Shown here: piece by piece, positions 48,425 through 60,281 of the stretch | How positions within the stretch are numbered: position 1 is the first letter of the stretch | Layout: every line of letters starts with the position of its first letter | The notes under the pieces: model-generated | Told to the model about the DNA's origin: nothing | Databases searched by the model: none | Seen by the model: the letters and a program-made list of their open reading frames with translations, nothing else | Source: Plutella xylostella | Lineage: Eukaryota; Arthropoda; Insecta; Lepidoptera; Plutellidae | DNA length: 64,000 bases | Direction of reading: 5' to 3' | NCBI RefSeq assembly: GCF_932276165.1 | Contig: NC_064001.1 | Coordinates: 8,377,501-8,441,500 of the forward strand | Position numbers and translations under genes: made by a program

Positions 48425-51400
48425 TCCTGCTGTTTTATTCGACATTTTAATTCATACCTACTTTATTCAATTTTCTATCTATACAAAGTTAAAACCAATT
48501 CCTATCGGACAATGTGGAATATAATTTTACGCGCGAACATAAGCAGATTCTAGAAAACCAACATAATTACACGTGTAGTGAAATTTACTCATAAATTCCG
48601 TGCGCATGTGCATCTAACGTCCGTGTAATGTTGAATACTGGCGGCGGTAATGCACGCGCACTCTCGGATATTGGTTAGTAGTCTCCGAGAACCTGTTCCC
48701 GGCCGCTCCGAGCAACCAGCCCAGTACTTCTGCTCACCATTACATAGTTTCACTTCATATTTTAGCGGAAATCTAGACAACCTAGCGAACGCGTCTCTCC
48801 AAAAGATTCCAATTATATCACACAATCAATGACGCCACTCTAAAATTCTAATCGAATTCAAATCAAGACAGATTACAAACACGATAAAATTCCAGATGAT
48901 AATCAGGAGAATGTTTTAAACAGTAATTCTCGATGCAAATAACCACGACGGCTCAATAGATATGAATTTCTAGATAATTATCATGGCCGCGAAACAAATA
49001 CACTTTTTACGGACCTGTCGCTCGCATTGAGCCCGTGTATATCCGCGTGTCAGCTTGTCTGTTCGTCCGTCATTAGACGTGAGTCATCTCTGGTATCGTG
49101 CTACGAGAATTTCGTGGGGTCACAGTGTAGTATAGCGGTCGAGGCGCCCTGCGGTCTTTTGTTAGACAGAGATGCCTAGATAAGGCCGCCAGGTGTAAGA
49201 CAAGGAAGCGGGATCTCCTCGACCGTTTCGTGACCCCACAGCACAGCTAATCACATATCTGCAAGCGTATTATGATTATCGCGAGGCTTCGTTTCTCTCA
49301 TGTTGTTGTGGTCAGTGACTCCGCGTGTTGCATCGACGCTATGTTTTGTAGTAATCTAGTCTTCATTTGTAGTTTCTATTTCATAATGATTCTTATTGAT
49401 TTATCTTATTTCATTTTCCTTTTAACTCCCTTTGACAAATACAGAGCCAGCGCCAACTTTATGGCTATAATTTTAAAGTCAATGGGTGTATCCGAATCGC
49501 TTTACCTGTCTCTGGCCAAGGCATAAATCTTTTGCGGCATTTAATAAGTCGATAATTACGAAAACCTGAGTTTTGTTAATGGAGTCGCGGGTTGGAATGC
49601 GTTTAATGCCCGGCACGCGTCTCCCAATCACTTTATTATACGATCTTTTACCATATTTTCTACGGATTTTATCGGTTTTGATAAATTTAATTAGATGTTG
49701 TACTGCTCCAACATCTTCCGGTTTCTCGTTCAGATATGCCGCTTCGAAGTGGGCGGTTTGTTTTTTATATTCCTAAACAGTATCTCCACTTTTGTAATTT
49801 GGAAACTTTCTAATTGTTTCTAGTTCATTGTCTCCTGTTTTGTATTTCTATGACTGTAATTCTCGTGAATCAATAAATAACGTTCTTCGATCACTAAAAC
49901 ATTATGTTTGTAATCGACACCATAATCAAGTGTCGCATTTGTTACTTTGGGTCCGCGCCGAGGTGCTCGCTTCCTACATTAGCGTGAGACTTGTAATCTA
50001 TGGTGTCCGGTACAAAATTTCTCACTGTCTCCGTATTTGATATTTTTTCTTAATATTATCAAAACAGGACCGTTACCTCAACAAAAGACTCCACCCATTT
50101 GTCGTTGATTGTCACCATACGCGCGAGCAAGCTTATTTGAAAAATACCCGACATAAATAACGGATTATCAGCTTGTATCGAAGCGGTAACGAGATAGGAA
50201 CTCTCAACTTAAATAAATAGGCGAACGGTAAAATGAAGTTGTGTGTCCAACTCGAGACATGGAACTTTAAAAGATGTATGAAGACATATCGCTGTTTGTA
50301 TCTTATGAATCTCATAATGGCTTGATTACGAGAAACGTCTTGCTTTGTTAATGGGAAAATTTAATAGTAGTTATCATATCTACATCAACTTGTTCCTACG
50401 AAGCGTTTAAAATTATGATTAGAAATTTATTTAAATATGTTCCATTATAGCATTATGCACTGGCTGTCTAGGAAAACAGCTACGAAATCTAAGGCAAATC
50501 TTAAATACTTTGCAGATTGTTAACTATTTACATAGATAGACGTAGCCTTGTCATGTCGATACAAACTGACATAATCTGAACAGCTGATCTAGTTACAATC
50601 CTTGCGACAAAATGCATCGGTAATTAACTAGTAGTAGTAGTAATTAACCTATAATTACATAATACACGGGTTTTGAACAATTCTGTACAATCGTGTGTAA
50701 AAGTATTTAAGCAAAATAGTTGAGGTTTATATCGTATATGAACCTACATAATGATTTGTAAATGATTCACTCTACCGGCAGTGTATTTAAGATGAATCAC
50801 GCAAAAGGCTTATACTTAATCTGAAGTTTTGAATGTTAGTTTTGTAAGTACACCATAAGTAATCTTATTAAAGTACATAGAGTGCTTGAAATTCTAAACA
50901 GGAACGGATCCATTCATGTGGTAAAAACTGTATTTATTACTTACAAGAAGTAACATGAAAACCTCTATGTCAAGATGAAAGGACACCGGTGGTTGATAAA
51001 AACAAACCGGCTCAGCCGATGCGCATTTGTGAATCAACCACACCATACAAGGAAGATGCAATTAGTGAGTTTATATTACAAGTCAATGATGCCTCAGCAG
51101 GAAGTTTCTCTCTATGCAGTTTCTTTAAGTGGAAATTCACTTTAATTGAATATTTTGACGACGTTATTATTATGTGAAAAATAATGAATGTTTTCTATGC
51201 GTATTTCTATACGCATACTATAGGTTACTTTTTATTTCCAAAATAGTTACATATTTTGTTCAGTATTGAATCAGATTAAATAAATAAATCTGAAATAAAT
51301 GCATTTCAGCAAATTACTGCTTTATGTTTTGCACTCATCTGTCCCAAACAGCTAGCCATCTCAACTCGAACAAGACCACAACACAACGTATCATTTCCTT

Positions 51401-52199
51401 TATAATCTGTGTCAAGATCATAACTTGCAACCGAACAAACATAAATAAACTTATAACTCTTAACTCCATGTTATTAGGCCCTAATGTCCTATGTCAAGTT
51501 ATAATTGTCAAAGGCTGATGTAGTTATCCACGTGCCATGAATAGAAATAGTATAAAATTTATCTTAATTGATTGTTTAATACAAAGTTCACGTATCCATA
51601 AATAGGGCACGCTTATGTGTGTTGTGGTTTTGTTGCAATTTCGTAATAAGCTTTTCTAGAATCCTTGGTTTTTATTCTCATTCTTTGCAGCCTACAAAAC
51701 ATGTGATGTTTCTTTTAATTTCTTATTTCGTACTAATCAAATATTAGCGTTTCTTTAGATGTAAACAGCACCGGAAAATTTGTCCAATAAAATAAGCCTA
51801 TAGTTTACAACTTCGCTAGTCCAATCTTGTTAGCTACAATACCAGTTTCTAAGCATTATTTATTATCAATTTAAATATAATTTCTCTTAATCCCTCCAGT
51901 TATGTGGACTGTTACTTAAGGCTATTAGCGATATTATAAAAGCTTTGAGAATAACTAATAGATTTATGCAAATATGTTTGATAGCAGAACATTGTTAATT
52001 TAATAAAATCGACGCTAACATCTTACGGATAGGCGACATAACTAAACCTATCCAAGTTGTTGAATCCACATTTCGTGAAAAGCAAATAAATATAGGCGAA
52101 TACATGAAGTAAGGGCCAACAGGTCCTTTACCATCGTGCTTGCTCGCAACTTTTCATATTTATTTTTTTAAAAAAAGCAAATTAATTTCCGAACGCTTC

Positions 52200-52920
52200 A
52201 AAACAATGGTGTGTCCGTGCATCGATGGTATCGATACTGATGGCCCATCGCGGCGAGTGCCGTTCGGAAAGATGTATCGGAAGATAACGTAATGACGAGC
52301 TATTAGACTCAACTCCACCAGACTTCGCCGTGCACCTGCTAAAGATGCAATCTCGACTTTATGCGTACGTAATAAAGGATACGGGCTGTCAGCGTACTGT
52401 CGGCGATATGTCGGCGTGTTCTGTAGGTGTCGACGGCAGGCGTGGGAGCGCGCGCGGCCTACATTCGTTCAGAAACGGCTAATCACGCGCGCAATTACTC
52501 TAATTCGGATAGAATTATTTCGACGCGATGTAACGTTTTAATTAAATTGTTGATGTAACTATACTAGGTGTGTTCGGTTCCAATCCAAAAGCTGTCTGAT
52601 GGAAATAATATTTTAGATGCTGTTTAAAAGTTAAAAGTGTTTGGTTTTCGAACAGTTTATCTTCTTTCCCGCCAAGTGAACTGTCAAAAGGAAAAAAAGA
52701 TTGACGAAGCGCGTGCGCGTATACCCGGCAGACGGCGAGTTCCCGCCAAAAAAAGTTGAAATGCCGCGAGTGCTTGACATTTTTGTTCCTGTCGGCATTT
52801 CGGATCGCGCTGTTCCGCGTTTTTGGACGATTCGTCTCGAATCGATGCTGAATTTGATATTTATCACGATTATCGATCATCACGTCCAACGTCCACTGTG
52901 ACACCTGCTGGAGATCGTGA
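52200..52920. promoter_or_regulatory. candidate intronic enhancer block
   Basis: A non-repetitive block, GC-richer than its surroundings, with two strong E2F-type sites (TTTCCCGCCAA at 52665 and TTCCCGCCAAA at 52740) and homeodomain-like words (CTAATCAC, CAATTACTCTAATT) around 52480. Its position inside a large intron of a developmental transcription factor makes an enhancer plausible. This is inference from composition and motifs only. Confidence 0.3.
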
Positions 52921-54894
52921 CAGAAGAAATACCGCATTCAAATCGGTCATTTAGCAGGTTGTTAACCTGCTTATAAATATCTTAAATATTCTGCTACGTT
53001 ACGCATTGTGTAATTTTAACTTCAAGGGCAAGTTGATGGACTCAATTTTAACAAATACATTTTATAATTTACCTTTCCTGTAAAATACAGGATTTTGACA
53101 GCTCCTACAACATTACCTATCGTATCGTTCATCGTTAGAAAATTCACAACCACAAAAATGCATTATTTATATTACAAATAAGTACTATAAACGTTTAAAT
53201 CACAATTAAGAGCAAATACTTTACAATAATGCTCGTTTTGCAGTCAGCATTGCTCGAAATTAGATATCCCAGATATCTCTATATATCTGTCATTTGTCCG
53301 AGTCAGATATGTAATCAAGTTGATAATAATAGTTCTTGGGTAACTTGCAGCAGCGGCAGAAACGATATCCAGGGGTTGCCAACTAGCGGCCTGACTGGGA
53401 AATAGTTTTTTAAGCTTGGACGATAGGTTTATAAATAACCTTCCAATCTTGGAGTAGGCCTACCTATGTCCTGCAATGGCCAGTGAATGGGGACTATGGG
53501 TTATGTGAAAAATTGTTAAAAAATACACTTCTGTCTTACCTAAACCTTAATTACTTCTTTATTTGTACGCTTCCAATAATAATTAGGTACTTATGAAAAC
53601 GAAAAAATATTAAGTAGGTAAAACGTACCTTTGCCTACCACGAAAGGGATTCCGGTCTTCAGTGTCGGTAGCTTTTGTTTGGATACCCATGCGCTTTATA
53701 GAGGTCAAATGAGACTGGTGACAATTTAAATCGCATTTATAGAAATAATAACTAATGTCTCATTGCTGTGGGAATGAAATCATTTGCCTATAATCAATGT
53801 ACGATCAACTGTTTCTAAGCATTCGATTAAATTTAACTTTTTTATCCTGAAAAGGTAGGTAGCAGTTTAAATAATATTGGTTTTTCGTGTTGAAGAAGAA
53901 GAAGAGTTAGAGTAACAATATTTACATAATATATTTTAGCGATAGATATTATTGTAGCAAGTGTATTTTTTCTATATACTTACTACATAATTATAAAATA
54001 TACCTGCCTATAGAAGAAAACCCTGAGTTAAGTAAATGATATAGCAATCAAAACCTTATTACATTATAATGAATATTATAATGCTATGGAAAACACCTGT
54101 TGACTATTTTTTTTTGTATGGATCTTTATGGATTTTTAATAGACTAATCTTGAGTTTGACACGCACTAGTCATCCTTGATACATTTAAAAAAGCTTTTAA
54201 AAGTGATGGACGTCGAGCATGCCATTGAGTTTAATAAGTTATTAACTACACGCCTTTGTATCTCGATCGTTATCGTCATAGTCAAAATATTAATTAAGTA
54301 TATTAATGTGAAGACAAATATTAATAAAAGACATACTTATCTTAAATATTTTTCTGACTATATGGCTCCCAACCACTCACCAAGCAACTTTAGCACAAAA
54401 TGTAGAGCGAAAAATGTTTGTCTTGCTTGAGGTAGATATATATTTATTTACCTACATCAAATTTGTGCCATAATTTCAATTCGCTAAACTTCAACTCTCC
54501 ATTACTTAAATCTAGATAATCGAGATGATATTAGTCCAGATCATGTGCCAACAGTCAGCAACAAACAATACTATGGTTTATTCTATTTTAGTTGTCCTTA
54601 GTTAATAACCGTTAGTTTATGACCCACCCCAGACCAAGGAAATGCTTTTAGTGTGCGATAAACTTTACTTCACTTCCTGTGCTAGCGCCTCATAACAATT
54701 CCCACACTAATAATGATGCTATTTGTACATTTATTATCAGTTTTAAATAACTTTGCAACCCTTAATTCATCAGCTACAAAAGACCTACCCTCCTATTTCG
54801 TATTTCAAGCACCGATAAAATTGTAGATCAGAAGTAAAAGTTTCCAACTGATAACAAAACAAAAATCTAATTCTATTTCTTTTCCTTGTTACAG

Positions 54895-55440
54895 CCGTGC
54901 AAAGAGGTCGAGTGCCCCCATCGCAACCTCCAGGGTTGTCGCTACCCGGCCAGTTCGCTTTAACAAATGGCGACCCGGCCGGCGGGCTGAACAGCCACCC
55001 CTACCTCACCTCCTACATCTCCTTACTACTGAGAGCCGAGCCCTACCCCACGTCGCGCTACGGCCAGTGCGTGCAGCCCACCAACGTCATGGGCATCGAC
55101 AACATCTGCGAACTCGCCGCTAGACTGCTATTCTCCGCAGTAGAATGGGCGAGAAACATCCCTTTCTTCCCTGAACTGCAAGTCACGGATCAAGTAGCCT
55201 TACTCCGGCTAGTGTGGTCGGAACTGTTCGTGCTCAATGCATCCCAGTGCTCGATGCCGCTGCACGTGGCTCCCTTGCTGGCGGCCGCGGGGCTCCACGC
55301 GTCCCCCATGGCTGCCGACCGAGTGGTCGCCTTCATGGACCACATACGCATCTTCCAAGAGCAGGTGGAGAAGCTCAAGGCGCTGCACGTCGACTCCGCC
55401 GAGTACTCCTGTCTGAAGGCGATCGTCCTCTTCACGACAG
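54895..55440 (+). CDS. seven-up exon: hinge and first half of the ligand-binding domain
   Basis: Starts after TTACAG with the split alanine codon, then VQRGRVPPSQPPG (hinge). From about codon 35 the ligand-binding domain follows almost exactly as in other insect svp proteins: YISLLLRAEPYPTSRYGQC, MGIDNICELAARLLFSAVEW, and LHVDSAEYSCLKAIVLFTT at the end. This covers helices 3 to about 8, including the co-regulator groove. The donor GACAG|GTAAAA at 55440/55441 leaves phase 1, exactly where the conserved LBD would continue with an aspartate codon (GAC). So splicing onto a distal exon gives the full-length receptor. Confidence 0.97.
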
Positions 55441-55802
55441 GTAAAATTTTGGATAGTCTGTTTGGGGAGGCGCGGTTACTGCTTTACAGGGTGGCCGGGG
55501 CGGGCGCGGCGGTGGTTGCATACGCAGACCTCGTGTCCTTGGTCAGAACTCACCTAGATGCTTATACAGAGGCGTCTCGTGTGCAGCCGCCGCCGCCGCC
55601 GTCAGCCGCTTCTTCAGGGTACTATTCGACATTAGACGCGTCGCTCGGTCTCAACTCGTCCCTGGGTTACGGCAGCTTCCTGTCTCCCTCCCGCCTGCCG
55701 CCGGGGTACACCAGTAGCCCCAGGGCTCCCGAGCCCTCGACGTCTTCGTTCAAGGTGTGGGACAGGAGGGGGCCGCTGCGGCCGGATCAGGGCGGCGCGT
55801 GA
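55441..55802 (+). CDS. seven-up alternative C-terminal tail (donor not used)
   Basis: If the donor at 55441 is not used, the frame continues for 120 codons to a TGA at 55800-55802. The tail begins GKILDSLFGEARLLLYRV, continues VSLVRTHLDAYTEASRV, then a proline run (PPPPP) and a Ser/Gly/Tyr-rich end. The sequence is GC-rich and coding-like, unlike the AT-rich DNA after the stop, so it looks selected and not random intron. It replaces LBD helices 9-12, including AF-2 and the dimer helix 10. Drosophila svp is known to make a 'type 2' protein diverging within the LBD; whether the divergence point is the same is inference. A retained-intron 3' end with AATAAA at 56328 fits. Confidence 0.75.
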
Positions 55803-56327
55803 CGTCACGCGGGTGTTGATGATGCGATCGTCTCTTGTTTCTCCACCGTTGCGTGGTGGTCTATAGACTAGCGATAGCTAGTGAATAGGCGCAATAACTC
55901 TCGCTCTCCCTACTTGGTCGGACCAAAAGCGGAGAGTTTGCGACTTATTGTTGCCGAATGCGTAATTGAATCGAGTTCGACTATTTATTACACGTTTTGT
56001 GATATTGATTAGTGTACGTAGGCTAGGCAAACAATTCGTTTCGTTGAATGTGATACATAGGTATTTAGGTCGTCTTTAATTTATTTATTCGTGTAAATAT
56101 TATTAATTTATTAATTTGAATACAGTCGCGTAATATTATTAACTAACCACTTTTGTTTTATTGTTCTAACATCATTCTAAATTATTTCCTTTAGTTATAG
56201 ATATATTTATGTACCTATATTTTCATATTATTTTATGCAGATTGTACTAACTACCCATCTGCTTACATTAAAGGTATATATGCACTTACAAAACTAAACC
56301 TTATCTATAAAAGTTACACCTAATGAC

Positions 56328-56333
56328 AATAAA
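56328..56333 (+). terminator. candidate polyadenylation signal
   Basis: AATAAA lies 526 bp after the stop of the alternative svp tail, in AT-rich sequence. It is a reasonable 3' end for the isoform that does not use the 55441 donor. No cleavage data. Confidence 0.4.
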
Positions 56334-56371
56334 GTTAACCGCATCAAATGCACAACCGCTCAGCTAATATA

Positions 56372-56472
56372 GTAAAGGTGTATTCACACTCAACTCGTCA
56401 GCGAAGTCCGTCGATAATCGCGGCCGCTGACAGCATCCGGCGTCCGACACTCACGTGTGAACGCGCCTTTAC
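56372..56472. repeat. MITE-like element with GTAAAGG ends
   Basis: The ends GTAAAGGTGTATTCACAC and GTGTGAACGCGCCTTTAC are inverted repeats matching at 15 of 18 positions. The ~65-bp interior is CpG-rich. 'Cgcgttcacac'-type ends are common in moth genomes, but the element is too small to classify. Confidence 0.5.
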
Positions 56473-59400
56473 ACCGCCAAGTTAGGACTTATAGTTGGAG
56501 ATAAGGCCTAATGCAGGGAGGTAATATGTAGATATACCGAGTTTGTAAACAGTCGCGATGGCCTATCGGGCTGCGACATTTTGACTTACTTATAAATAAT
56601 CGGGTATTTAAAGTGCGTAAGTAAAAAATCAAATAGTGTATTTTATAACGGCTAGGTCTTTTGTTATATACTAAAATGTTCTATTGTAAAATGATTCGCT
56701 ATACGGTTTGCATTTTTTGTAAATTTGGTAACAATAATAATGGGTAGATAATAATGCATGGTTTTTCAATCATTTTGCATGCTGTGCTTGTAGCTTATGA
56801 TTTTTCTCACAGGATTGAACCAGATTTACGCGAACCTTTGCCATTCAGACATTCCCAAAGCTCATTTACCTACCTTCCAGGGGTAAAATGCCAGTCGCAA
56901 GGATTATGATTGCCTTCCACATCAAAATTATAGGTATTCTAACTTCAACACATAGTTAAAAGCAGTTCCGTATATTCATCCACTATGCCCCATCCCCCAT
57001 TTTATTAAGACCCCCCACTTCGCCTTGCCCGCCCCAGAGTTGTATAGAAGCTAGTGGATCAGTCGGTTTAGTCACAGGTCTCGGTAAACTGGCCTCAGTC
57101 TTGAGCCGCAGGCAGCGATGAATATGCAATGCCAATAAATGTAGTTTTATCCACTTGAAGCAACTTTCTCTTGCAACCAACTATACCCGGCCGTGATATA
57201 CCTATTACTGTGGATAGCGCGGTGTAGACGTGCCCTTAGATTAATTGAAATCTTATTATATTGATAATGCATTGATAGGTTGGTTAATGGTAACGAGCTT
57301 ACGAGAATAAATGTGGTTAATTTTTTGGACATTTGGTCACGCCACCTAAAAATTACCAAGTTCACATGATTTTGAAGTTGAGGGCAACAAAGGGGTAGTA
57401 AAGTAAATACAAAGATAGCTTTAAAAAGACTTGAGCTTTTAATACTTATTAGTTTTCAATTTTCCGTATAAGTACTTTTGGTAGAATTACTTATAGACTG
57501 GTTTAATATAAAACGGTGGCACAAAAGGAAAGCTAAGAATTTCATATATCTCGTAAAATTCATGAATCCTTAAAAACGTTTTTGTACTTAATTCAAAATA
57601 ATTGATTTACGACCAATAAGAAAAAGACTACCATCCATGTTATTAATGTCCCACTGGCCCACAGTATCTAAATCAGTCAAAACAGCCCATTCACGTCCCA
57701 GAAACCATGCGACAAAAATAAACAGTACTTAAACATCTTAAATACATGTTCACACGTCAAAAATGAGCAGCAAAACGCGAAACCCCGGGCCGGCGGCGGC
57801 TGCCCGCTGGCTTGAACCGGGCCGGAGCTGAGGGAATCATGCCATCCCTCTCGCACTTCACGTGAGTAGGTTCGGGTAGAACGGTATGTTAGTATGTGAG
57901 TGTCTAACGGTCCGCTTCGGTGGAGATCGTGACCGCTCGGCCGAGGGCGAGTCACGATTTTGAAAAAGTGTCGGGACGGGACGCGCCGGCGCAAGTGGAC
58001 GCTTCGGGGATTCCTCGCGTTACATTGCAAATGCCTGCATTGCGACGCCATCGCCATTGTCCCGCGAGCCGGCACATGCGTGGTCACCCTGGCGCTTTTC
58101 AATGAGGGTGACCATTCTGGAATCTATGCGCGGTGTAAACAATTGGTTGATAACATTAAAATTCCTGATTCCCAATGCTTAAATCTAATTTTAATTTGTT
58201 GATTCTTATTCTTCTAAATACCTAGTTAAAATAATCATTGTCAGTAAAATTTCCGCCTCTTAAAATTTTATAATATTTTAACGTAAAAACGCTAAATCAT
58301 CCACGTTGTACCAAATGCCAATATATTATCATAGCTCTACACGGTCTCTTATTTTATGCGCTATTATCCGATAGCGCTTGTCTCCTTGCATTAAAATTTA
58401 TTTAGTAGATCAGAATCCCAACCGAGAAAAAATTAACTAAGTAGACAACAATAATAATACGATTTACTATTTATGTCTGTATGTACTTTTATACAAATGC
58501 TTGCATTTTAAGTCTCGTTTTGTATTTATTTCATAACTTAAATAACACACGTGTTCTTAACAAAATTATTGGCTTTATAATGTAACATCTTTAGTATGTA
58601 TACAATTGACAGTACCGTGACAAATCTATCTCTTCAAGCCGAGGCCACAAACGAACTCTTTTTCATGCATTGTAAAATGTCAATACGAAACGTCTTGTAT
58701 TGTTACTCGTACCCAGAAAATATTGCACCAATCATAATCCTATTGTACGTGTATTACTTGCAAAAATATACTCACACTACTTCGTAATTTTTACTAAAGC
58801 TGACAGAACTAAACCTTTAAAAAAACTATCCACAAATAAAATTAAACAAAGTACTTACATATAAGATTCTGTGCGATTTCAAAATATTGGACATACATAC
58901 CGTATTGACATCTGTAGGCGGGAAAATTCATGAAATAACTAATCGATTTTCTTTTCTATAACGCAAGACTCAGAGGTAGTTTTTCCATGAACATGTGGTT
59001 TTTGTGAATCGTGAAGTTTGCAGTAGGCAATGGGCATGTGGTTTTGTGGCCAACATAATATATGAGGATGGTATGACTATCGGTTTTGAAATCGATTGTA
59101 ACGTCGGTTGCATACTACCTTTATTATTCACGATTGATTTACTGTAAGAAAATTGAGTATTGGTGAACGCTATGCTAGTTATACCATGTTAATAATTGTA
59201 TCTAGTTGCTGAAGTAAAAGATTGGGGGCACGAACAATTAAAATTTATATATTTATTGAGGTATATGGTACGACAGTAAAAGTTATTCAGACAATAAAAA
59301 AAATCCTAAATCGCTCAATTTTATAATATTATTAATTGGGAGAAACGAAATAAAACCGGGAAAGTATGAAAAACTATCGTAATATATAGAAAGAAAATAA

Positions 59401-60281
59401 AGCATAATAATTTGTCTTCAATTATTTTTTGAGAAAGTTAGAATTTCTTCGGTTGAATCGGAAAAATCCTTAACCCTCACAAGGCAACGTCATATCAACA
59501 TTCCAAAAAAAAACAGCGTGTTTTTTTAAAATAGATAGCAATGTATGGTTATATCACTATACCGGTAAATAATTCTTAATTTAAAAACTATGCCTATTAT
59601 TTACCTACGGTCCTAAAACCCATGAATGTGTACATACTGTATTTAAATTCCGAGTGCTAACCCTAAAACGGTGATATATGGAATTATTAATCAGTCTGAT
59701 AAGAGTGGGGTGCGAAGGGTTAACAAGATAGTCCTCACGGGCGACAGGATTGTGGTCGGCTGTCTGTCTGTTTATCTGATGGTTTTATTCTCGGTTGAGC
59801 TTGATCTCTTTTTAGGGGAACGGATTTTTAGTTTCTTTTCTTTAAAAAAACTTTTCTATATTCTTAAATAAACATTATTAGAGAGGGTATTGGTAGTATT
59901 GATACCTAAATACACCAACTAAAATAAACAACGCACGTTAACTATTAAATAGAAATAAAAAAATTACGGAGCATAAAATATCAGGCAGTCCTACTACAAC
60001 CACCCTATTTGAAGTCAAAGTCAAAGTCAAAGTCAAAGTATTTATTTGTAAACATAGGTTAGTAATACAATGGTCTTAAATATAAATTGTTAGTTTCTCT
60101 ATGTTTTGCCATACTTATGGCGTACAAATTTATTTACAAGAAATTTATAAATTGACAAATATTAGAAAAAAATATACAAAAAATCACAATAATTTTTAAA
60201 AAAATAATAAAAGATAAAATATCACACAAGTCAAAGGTTCATAAAATAGTATTCAATTAAAAAAAAAAACAAAATAATAGG

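Larger units (their letters stand above)
42846..54894 (+). other. svp intron 2 (12 kb)
   Basis: Bounded by GTGAGT at 42846 and CCTTGTTACAG ending at 54894. It holds a SINE (44217-44440), an RT shard (44600-44629) and a MITE (48135-48424). Blocks at about 46140-47600, 48580-49260, 49560-50040 and 52200-52920 are less AT-rich and look non-repetitive. They are candidate intronic enhancers; conservation is not testable here. I see no other gene. Confidence 0.85.
55803..60007 (+). other. svp 3' UTR, then intron or downstream spacer
   Basis: The first ~540 bp would be 3' UTR of the short isoform. Beyond that I see no exon completing the LBD (helices 9-12), so it must lie past 64000. A small MITE-like repeat (56372-56472) and a CpG-rich block at about 57770-58115 are present. 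The CpG-rich block has open frames on both strands but no recognised protein. Confidence 0.5.
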
